Origin: Flavobacterium sp. UGB4466
GTDB taxonomy: Bacteria > Bacteroidota > Bacteroidia > Flavobacteriales > Flavobacteriaceae
NCBI RefSeq assembly: GCF_903469665.1
Contig: NZ_CAGKLC010000046.1
Span: 1 to 36,969 of the forward strand
Direction of reading: 5' to 3'
DNA length: 36,969 nucleotides
In this document: positions 32,063 through 36,969 of the stretch, one piece after another
Position numbering within the stretch: the stretch's first letter is position 1
How the letters are laid out: each line of letters starts with the position of its first letter
Notes under the pieces: generated by a model
The model's input: the letters and a program-made list of their open reading frames with translations, nothing else
Database searches by the model: none
What the model was told of the DNA's origin: nothing
Made by a program: the position numbers and the translations under genes

Positions 32063-33424
32063 ATGGACTTTTCAAAAAACATTTTAGAAACAATAGGTAA
32101 TACACCATTGGTAAAACTCAACAAAATTGTTGCTGAAATAGATGCACTGGTATTGGCAAAAGTCGAAACATTTAATCCCGGAAATTCTGTTAAAGACAGA
32201 ATGGCTGTGAAAATGATTGAAGATGCAGAAGCAGATGGCCGATTGAAACCGGGAGGAACTATTATTGAAGGGACTTCAGGAAATACAGGAATGGGATTAG
32301 CACTTGTAGCCATCATTAAAGGTTATAAACTGATCTGTGTAATGTCTGACAAACAGTCGAAAGAAAAAATGGATATCTTACGTGCAGTAGGGGCTAAGGT
32401 GGTAGTTTGTCCTACCGATGTTGAGCCTACCGATCCACGTTCTTACTACTCAGTTTCAAAACGTCTGGCTAGTGAAACGCCAAATTCATGGTATGTAAAT
32501 CAATACGATAACATGTCTAATGCATTGGCACATTATGAGCAAACCGGACCGGAAATCTGGAAACAGACAGAGGGAAAGATTACTCATTTTGTAGTGGGAG
32601 TAGGAACTGGGGGAACTATTTCGGGAGTTGGGAAATATTTAAAAGAACAAAATCCAAATATTAAGATCTGGGGAATTGATACCTATGGCTCTGTTTTTAA
32701 AAAATACCATGAAACCGGAATTTTCGACGAGAATGAAATCTATTCTTATATCACAGAAGGAATCGGGGAAGATATTTTACCTAAAAATGTTGACTTCTCT
32801 TTAATTGACGGATTCACCAAAGTAACAGACAAAGATGCGGCAGTTTACACCAGAAAAATAGCTTTAGAAGAAGCAATTTTTGTTGGGAATTCAGCAGGAG
32901 CCTGTATAAAAGGGTTGTTACAGTTAAAAGAGCATTTCAAGCCGGATGACGTTGTAGTAGTGTTATTTCATGACTCAGGAAGCCGTTATGTAGGTAAGAT
33001 GTTTAATGACGACTGGATGCGCGAACGCGGTTTCCTGGAAGAAAATGTAACAAAAGCAGAAGACGTTATTAAAGATCATATCGATAAACAATTAATTGTC
33101 GTTCGTACCGAAGAATTAGTTTCTCATGCCATCGAACGTATGCGTAAGTATAAAATTTCGCAAATTCCGGTGGTAGATATTAATGGATTTGTTGGATCTG
33201 TTGACGAAACGGATTTATTCAGAAGTTACGTTGCCGATAAAAACGTTGCCGAAAAACCGATTAAAGAAGTAATGGGTAAACCTTTTCCAATCGTAAAATT
33301 AGGAACTCCAATTGAAGAAGTTTCTAAGTTGTTCACAAAAGAAAATGATGCCGTTTTAGTAGATCTTGAAAACGGTAGTCATCATATTATTACAAAATAT
33401 GATATCATTGGGTCAATAAAATAA
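32063..33424 (+). CDS. Cystathionine beta-synthase-like PLP enzyme with CBS pair
   Basis: A 453-residue enzyme with an N-terminal fold type II PLP domain (1 to about 325) and two C-terminal CBS domains (about 340-453). NPGNSVKDRMAVKM carries the PLP lysine Lys44, GTSGNTGMGLA (70-80) binds substrate, and VGVGTGGTISGVGKYL the cofactor phosphate. The C-terminal ISQIPVVDINGFVGSVDETD and KENDAVLVDLENGSHHIITK are typical CBS repeats and suggest control by an adenosyl ligand. Presence of the CBS pair favours cystathionine beta-synthase (homocysteine plus serine) over plain cysteine synthase; Bacteroidota enzymes of this build can also work as O-acetylserine lyases. The human-type haem domain is absent. 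Confidence 0.9.
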   Translation: MDFSKNILETIGNTPLVKLNKIVAEIDALVLAKVETFNPGNSVKDRMAVKMIEDAEADGRLKPGGTIIEGTSGNTGMGLALVAIIKGYKLICVMSDKQSKEKMDILRAVGAKVVVCPTDVEPTDPRSYYSVSKRLASETPNSWYVNQYDNMSNALAHYEQTGPEIWKQTEGKITHFVVGVGTGGTISGVGKYLKEQNPNIKIWGIDTYGSVFKKYHETGIFDENEIYSYITEGIGEDILPKNVDFSLIDGFTKVTDKDAAVYTRKIALEEAIFVGNSAGACIKGLLQLKEHFKPDDVVVVLFHDSGSRYVGKMFNDDWMRERGFLEENVTKAEDVIKDHIDKQLIVVRTEELVSHAIERMRKYKISQIPVVDINGFVGSVDETDLFRSYVADKNVAEKPIKEVMGKPFPIVKLGTPIEEVSKLFTKENDAVLVDLENGSHHIITKYDIIGSIK

Positions 33425-33444
33425 GATCCTTTTTACACATTTTT

Positions 33445-33490
33445 AAATCCATACATCTAGTTTTAAGTAATTAGATGTATGGATTTTTTG
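33445..33490 (+). terminator. Terminator after the CBS-like gene
   Basis: AAATCCATACATCTA (33445-33459) pairs perfectly over 15 bp with TAGATGTATGGATTT (33472-33486), loop of 12 nt, followed by further T. Confidence 0.88.
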
Positions 33491-33614
33491 TATAAATGTA
33501 AATCAGGTTAGGTTTTGTAGTATGGATTTTAAGTAGATGAAAAAATAATTTTTGTAAGAATATTAGTAAAATTTATTAATTTAGGACTGTGTAATCATTG
33601 TATATGCCTGAATT

Positions 33615-34883
33615 ATGAAAGAAGATTTTCTTCATTACCTCTGGAGATTCAAAAAGTTTGAAACTCTAGATCTTAGAACTACTCAGAATGAACCGCTCAT
33701 CATTATTAAAACGGGTGATTATCTGGAACTTTCCGGGCCGGATTTCTTTAATGCTCAAATTAAAATAGGAGATCAAAAATGGGCAGGTAATATCGAAATA
33801 CATCTCAAGTCTTCAGATTGGTATGTACACGCTCACGAAAAAGATACCGCTTATGACAATGTAATTCTGCATGTGGTATGGGAACACGATACAGAGATTT
33901 TTAGAAAGAATAATACCGAGATTCCGGTTCTGGTTTTAAAAGAGTATACTTCTAAAGAAATACTCACTAATTATCACGCACTTGTAGCGCCAAAATCATG
34001 GATATTCTGCGAAAAAAGCATCACTGAAATTGAGGAGTTTGTTTTTAAAAACTGGCAGGAAGGACTATTCTTTGAGCGTTTAGAGCGTAAGGCAATATTT
34101 ATTTATGATTTGTTAAAGGAGAATCAGCAGGACTGGGAAGCGGTTTTATTCTCGTTATTTGCGAGGAATTTTGGATTGAATACCAATGGAATTTCTTTTC
34201 TGCAAATGGCAAAATCCCTTCCGTTTTCAATTGTTAGAAAGGAAAGCTTTGAAGTTGAAAATCTCGAAGCGTTGTTTTTTGGCACCATTGGATTGCTGGA
34301 CTCTGAGAAAGAAGATGTGTATTTCACCGACTTAAAAATGAGGTATTATTATCTGTTGAACAAATACCAGTTAAAAAGGCATCCTATAGATCCAATTCAG
34401 TTTTATAAGCATCGCCCGGATAATTTTCCAACCATTCGACTCTCACAACTTGCTAATTTATATCAAAAACAAAACCTGTTTTCAAAAATAATTGCTGTAA
34501 AATCAGTTGAGGAAGTACGTAAGCTGTTAATAGTATCGGCAAGTACGTATTGGCAGAACCATTATCAGTTTGATAAAGAAAGTTCAAAGAAACCAAAGGC
34601 TTTGTCTCACGCATTTATAGATTTACTCATTATAAATACGATTCTCCCGCTTCAGTTTGCCTATGCGGCTACAAGAGATGAATCAATTTCTGAGGAGTTA
34701 ATTTCTTTTATGAATCAGGTAGCACCAGAGAGCAATGCGATTATTAGTAAATTTGAGTCCTTTGGAGTAAAAGCTAAAAATGCTTTTGAAACTCAGGCGC
34801 TTTTAGAACTTAAAAAAGAATATTGCAATCAGAAAGCCTGCTTAAGATGTGCATTAGGAATAGAATTGCTTAAGAATAATTAG
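33615..34883 (+). CDS. DUF2851 family protein
   Basis: A soluble 422-residue protein of DUF2851, a family almost limited to Bacteroidota and of unknown function. Family marks are FLHYLWRFKKFETLDLRT at the N-terminus, LSGPDFFNAQIKIGDQKWAG and NIEIHLKSSDWYVHAHEKD (about 38-78), and the Cys-bearing end KKEYCNQKACLRCALGIELL. The first 120 residues recall a nuclease-like beta-fold with GPDF and E-x-H motifs, and the conserved cysteines near the end may bind metal; both are inference. The gene is a single transcript between two terminator or repeat regions. Its stop codon TAG is part of the first unit of an octamer array. Confidence 0.88.
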   Translation: MKEDFLHYLWRFKKFETLDLRTTQNEPLIIIKTGDYLELSGPDFFNAQIKIGDQKWAGNIEIHLKSSDWYVHAHEKDTAYDNVILHVVWEHDTEIFRKNNTEIPVLVLKEYTSKEILTNYHALVAPKSWIFCEKSITEIEEFVFKNWQEGLFFERLERKAIFIYDLLKENQQDWEAVLFSLFARNFGLNTNGISFLQMAKSLPFSIVRKESFEVENLEALFFGTIGLLDSEKEDVYFTDLKMRYYYLLNKYQLKRHPIDPIQFYKHRPDNFPTIRLSQLANLYQKQNLFSKIIAVKSVEEVRKLLIVSASTYWQNHYQFDKESSKKPKALSHAFIDLLIINTILPLQFAYAATRDESISEELISFMNQVAPESNAIISKFESFGVKAKNAFETQALLELKKEYCNQKACLRCALGIELLKNN

Positions 34884-34935
34884 ATAATTAGACAATTAGA
34901 TAATTAGACAATTAGATAATTAGATACTGTGATAG
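34880..34935. repeat. Octamer array AATTAGAY beginning at the DUF2851 stop codon
   Basis: From 34880 the units are TTAGATAA, TTAGACAA, TTAGATAA, TTAGACAA, TTAGATAA and TTAGATAC, then the related TGTGATAG. The TAG stop of the DUF2851 gene (34881-34883) is inside the first unit. The same octamers read on the minus strand at 3008-3043 and 3226-3261. Confidence 0.85.
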
Positions 34936-34966
34936 TTTTTATTGTAGGGGAATGTTCACTTCAAAA

Positions 34967-35011
34967 ATCTACAATCTGTAATTAGAAAATGAGACAATGT
35001 GATAATTTTGT
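34967..35011. repeat. Heptamers passing into octamers upstream of the PspC gene
   Basis: ATCTA, ATCTG and ATTAG lie at 34967, 34974 and 34981 (7-bp period). From 34980 octamers follow: AATTAGAA, AATGAGAC, AATGTGAT and AATTTTGT. The octamer order matches the minus-strand reading of the arrays near 3.0-3.3 kb. Confidence 0.65.
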
Positions 35012-35018
35012 ACTTTTG
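35011..35018 (+). promoter_or_regulatory. -7 box ahead of the PspC gene
   Basis: TACTTTTG fits TAnnTTTG, 58 nt before the ATG at 35076. It would place the heptamer array 35039-35073 in the mRNA leader. No TTG is at -33. Confidence 0.4.
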
Positions 35019-35038
35019 TAGAAAGAGACAAATTAAAA

Positions 35039-35073
35039 ATCTAGAATCTGAAATCTATAATCTAAAATCAATA
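35039..35073 (+). repeat. Five heptamers ending 2 nt before the PspC start
   Basis: ATCTA, ATCTG, ATCTA, ATCTA and ATCAA start at 35039, 35046, 35053, 35060 and 35067, exactly 7 bp apart. The array ends directly at the ATG (35076), as the hemL array runs into its ATT start. Confidence 0.75.
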
Positions 35074-35075
35074 AA

Positions 35076-35303
35076 ATGTCGGCTATTTTAAAACTTAAAT
35101 TCTTTTTTGAAAAATATGGTTTTCACGTATCTTCAAGATTAGCGGATAAACTTGGTATGCGCGTGACAAGTGTGAGATTGTTTTTTATTTACATTTCATT
35201 TGTTACCGCCGGGCTTGGATTCGGAATTTACCTTACTTTGGCTTTTTGGATTCGTTTAAAAGATCTGATTCGTGCCAAACGAACTTCGGTATTTGATTTA
35301 TAA
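35076..35303 (+). CDS. PspC domain protein
   Basis: A 75-residue inner-membrane protein of the PspC family. After a short amphipathic start it shows the domain pattern: FHVSSRLADKLGMRVTSVRL, then one membrane helix with the family glycines, FIYISFVTAGLGFGIYLTLA, and FWIRLKDLIRAKR at the end. In Enterobacteria PspC senses envelope stress; here no other psp genes are near, so only membrane association can be stated. Domain length is normal for a stand-alone PspC protein. It is a single-gene transcript ended by a strong terminator shared with the convergent permease gene. Confidence 0.87.
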   Translation: MSAILKLKFFFEKYGFHVSSRLADKLGMRVTSVRLFFIYISFVTAGLGFGIYLTLAFWIRLKDLIRAKRTSVFDL

Positions 35304-35337
35304 AAAAAAGCTCCAAATTTTATTTGGAGCTTTTTTT
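35303..35337. terminator. Bidirectional terminator between PspC and permease genes
   Basis: AAAAAAAGCTCCAAA and TTTGGAGCTTTTTTT form a 15-bp arm pair with A and T runs on either side, suiting both convergent genes. Confidence 0.9.
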
Positions 35338-35343
35338 AGTTTT

Positions 35344-36813
35344 TTATTCTTCGATTTCGTTATTGTTAAGTCTTGATCTTTTCTTACTGTATCCGAAATA
35401 AACCAAAATACCGATAGCTAACCATCCTAGTGAAAGAAATTGAGCATCGTGGCTTAAATTGATCATTAAATAGGTGTTGATTGCAATACCTAAAACGGCA
35501 ATAATTGGTAGTGCAGGAACCTTGAAAGTTCTCGTTAATCCAGGTTGTTTTACTCTTAAAATCCAAACCGCGATACAAACCATTGTAAAGGCAAATAAAG
35601 TTCCAAAACTGGTCATATCAGCTAATTTGTTGATTGGTGTAAAAGCAGCAACTGTAGCAATAATACCACCTAAAATTATTAAGTTAGTTTTAGGAGTTCC
35701 TGAAAGTGGATTTACTTTAGAGAATACAGCAGGAATTAATCCATCTTTAGACATACCAAGGAAAATTCTGGATTGTCCCATAATCATTACCATTAATACA
35801 GAAACAAGACCTATTGTTGCAGCAATTGTAATAATAAAACCAGCCCATCCCTGTCCGGCAATATCAAATGCATAGGCAACAGGAGCTTTAATAGCATCAG
35901 GATATTTTCCTAGTGGATTAAAATCTTTGTAGTTCATCATTCCTGTTAGTACTAAAGAAACAAGAATATATAAGGTAGTACAAATTAATAAGGAAGCAAT
36001 GATCGCAAACGGAACATCTTTTTTAGGGTTTACCGCTTCACCTGCCTGAGTCGAAACAGCATCGAAACCTACATAAGCAAAGAAAATAGCAGCAGCACCG
36101 GAAACAATTCCTCCAATACCGTAAGCATTGTGCGTAGTTTCTTTTTCTATAATTTGAGTAGCTGCCGGAATAAACGGACTCCAGTTTGCAGTATTGATAA
36201 AGAAAAGACCGGCGATAATTACAAATATTACAGCTGAAACTTTAAGAATAACAATGAAATTGTTTGCTTTTGCAGCACTTTTTGTTCCTTTAATAAGTAT
36301 GGAAATAACCAAAATGACAATTAAAAAAGCCGGAAGATTCATAGAAAAACCTTCTCCGGTGTAACTGGCAGGGTCTGTGGTCAGCCATTCAGGCAAATGG
36401 ATATGAAACATTTTGAGCAGTTTATTAAAATATCCGGACCAGGAAACGGCGACCGTCATCGATCCCATCGCATATTCGAGAATAAGTCCCCAACCGATAA
36501 TCCAGGCGAAAATTTCTCCAATTGTTCCATATGCGTAGGCATAAGCAGAACCTTCAACAGGCAAAATAGAGGCAAACTCAGAATAACAAAGAGCTGCGAA
36601 AACACAGGCAATCCCTGCAATGATGAAGGAAACAGCTAAGGCCGGACCAGCGTGGTAATAGGCTCCGGTACCTGTAAGTACAAAAATTCCTCCTCCAATA
36701 ATGGCACCAACACCAATGGCGGTAAGGCTCCATTTTCCTAAAACTCTTTTTAAATCACTTTTTTTCATATCGGCCTCAAAGGCTGATATAGGTTTAACTC
36801 TCCAAATTGACAT
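35344..36813 (-). CDS. APC family amino-acid permease
   Basis: An inner-membrane transporter of 489 residues with about 12 or more hydrophobic helices. The first helix holds the substrate and ion-contact motif SLTAIGVGAIIGGGIFVLTG; YSEFASILPVEGSAYAYAYG follows in helix 3; and FFAYVGFDAVSTQAGEAVNP is the signature of the cationic amino-acid transporter branch (CAT/YfnA-like) of the APC superfamily. That suggests import of amino acids, perhaps cationic ones, by proton coupling; the exact substrate is not readable. Start is ATG 36813, with a full promoter at 36878-36845. It is convergent with the PspC gene. Confidence 0.93.
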   Translation of the reverse strand: MSIWRVKPISAFEADMKKSDLKRVLGKWSLTAIGVGAIIGGGIFVLTGTGAYYHAGPALAVSFIIAGIACVFAALCYSEFASILPVEGSAYAYAYGTIGEIFAWIIGWGLILEYAMGSMTVAVSWSGYFNKLLKMFHIHLPEWLTTDPASYTGEGFSMNLPAFLIVILVISILIKGTKSAAKANNFIVILKVSAVIFVIIAGLFFINTANWSPFIPAATQIIEKETTHNAYGIGGIVSGAAAIFFAYVGFDAVSTQAGEAVNPKKDVPFAIIASLLICTTLYILVSLVLTGMMNYKDFNPLGKYPDAIKAPVAYAFDIAGQGWAGFIITIAATIGLVSVLMVMIMGQSRIFLGMSKDGLIPAVFSKVNPLSGTPKTNLIILGGIIATVAAFTPINKLADMTSFGTLFAFTMVCIAVWILRVKQPGLTRTFKVPALPIIAVLGIAINTYLMINLSHDAQFLSLGWLAIGILVYFGYSKKRSRLNNNEIEE

Positions 36814-36844
36814 ATATTATATTGGTTTATTTGTTACTAAGCTC

Positions 36845-36878
36845 CAAATGTATCGTTTTTTGTAAAAAATAAAAACAA
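36845..36878 (-). promoter_or_regulatory. Promoter of the APC permease gene
   Basis: On the minus strand TTG (36878-36876), a 23-nt spacer and TACATTTG (36852-36845) match the flavobacterial consensus. Transcription would start near 36839, about 26 nt before ATG 36813. Confidence 0.6.
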
Positions 36879-36968
36879 TTATCTCATTTTTAGTTGTAAA
36901 ATATTAAATATTTTGATAAAACCTCCGTTTATCAATCTTTCCGGGCTGAGATTCATTAGATTAATGAG
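36879..36968 (-). CDS. Possible C-terminal end of a leftward gene cut by the window edge
   Basis: On the minus strand one frame is open from the edge to TAA (36881-36879), 29 codons, reading LINLMNLSPERLINGGFIKI and then FNILQLKMR. Composition is protein-like but the piece is too short to assign, and AT-rich DNA can stay open by chance. If real, its stop lies just upstream of the permease promoter. Confidence 0.3.
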   Translation of the reverse strand, partial: LINLMNLSPERLINGGFIKIFNILQLKMR

Positions 36969-36969
36969 G

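Noticed and set aside
25147..33424. Polysaccharide utilisation locus
   Set aside because: Only SusC and SusD are present; no carbohydrate-active enzyme or dedicated regulator lies on either side.
35474..35875. 133-codon rightward reading frame opposite the APC permease gene
   Set aside because: It is the mirror of hydrophobic permease codons; no start context or family similarity.
36945..36969. CTGAGA near the right edge as part of a TPP riboswitch
   Set aside because: The GGGCTGAGA match stands alone: the upstream GGGGTGC part is absent and the downstream ACCTGATC part is not in view. Chance or coding sequence is more likely.

Overview
The window reads as a chromosomal segment of a flavobacterium (Bacteroidota, most likely genus Flavobacterium; species not resolvable from sequence alone). 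Supporting signs are AT-rich DNA, start codons without Shine-Dalgarno boxes, several promoters of the flavobacterial type (TTG, 17-23 nt, TAnnTTTG), many lipoproteins, a SusC/SusD pair, a second TonB-dependent receptor, a Porin_10-type barrel and families almost confined to Bacteroidota (DUF2851, DUF5522).

Layout. 1-3.5 kb, leftward: a DUF4136 lipoprotein, urocanate hydratase (hutU) and a small Cys-rich DUF5522 protein, separated by repeat-rich gaps. 3.5-7.3 kb, rightward: a small HExxH membrane protein, a PLP-dependent deaminase/desulfhydrase, a glucosaminidase-LysM lipoprotein, a small unknown protein and hemL, whose only plausible start is ATT. 7.6-10.5 kb: a large secreted zinc metalloprotease convergent with a small Spy-like periplasmic protein. 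10.8-14.0 kb, rightward: a DUF4274-like protein, an unknown protein with a possible interrupted 3' end, a D-2-hydroxyacid dehydrogenase and a lipoprotein. 14.0-16.4 kb, leftward: a ParE-type toxin gene broken by an amber codon, its antitoxin, and lysS. 16.7-22.8 kb, rightward: lipoprotein-lipB operon, AraC regulator, flavodoxin-fold oxidoreductase, Crp/Fnr regulator and TonB receptor. 22.9-24.8 kb, leftward: OmpA-like lipoprotein and RNase HII. 25.1-35.3 kb, rightward: SusC, SusD, Porin_10, cystathionine beta-synthase-like enzyme, DUF2851 and PspC proteins. The right end holds a leftward APC amino-acid permease and perhaps the tail of another leftward gene.

Working together: most genes are housekeeping (haem, lipoate, Lys-tRNA, histidine breakdown, thiol amino acids, RNA primer removal) mixed with envelope functions. 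SusC-SusD form one outer-membrane uptake unit without nearby enzymes. The AraC/oxidoreductase and Crp/TonB-receptor pairs look like local regulator-target sets.

I found no new multi-gene system such as a defence island, CRISPR array, prophage or biosynthetic cluster. The least expected signal is in the gaps. Several are filled with degenerate arrays that keep a strict 7-bp or 8-bp period while their sequence drifts. Four repeat tracts begin inside the stop codon of the gene before them. Two families of short palindromic repeats also occur, with paired changes in their arms that preserve the stem.
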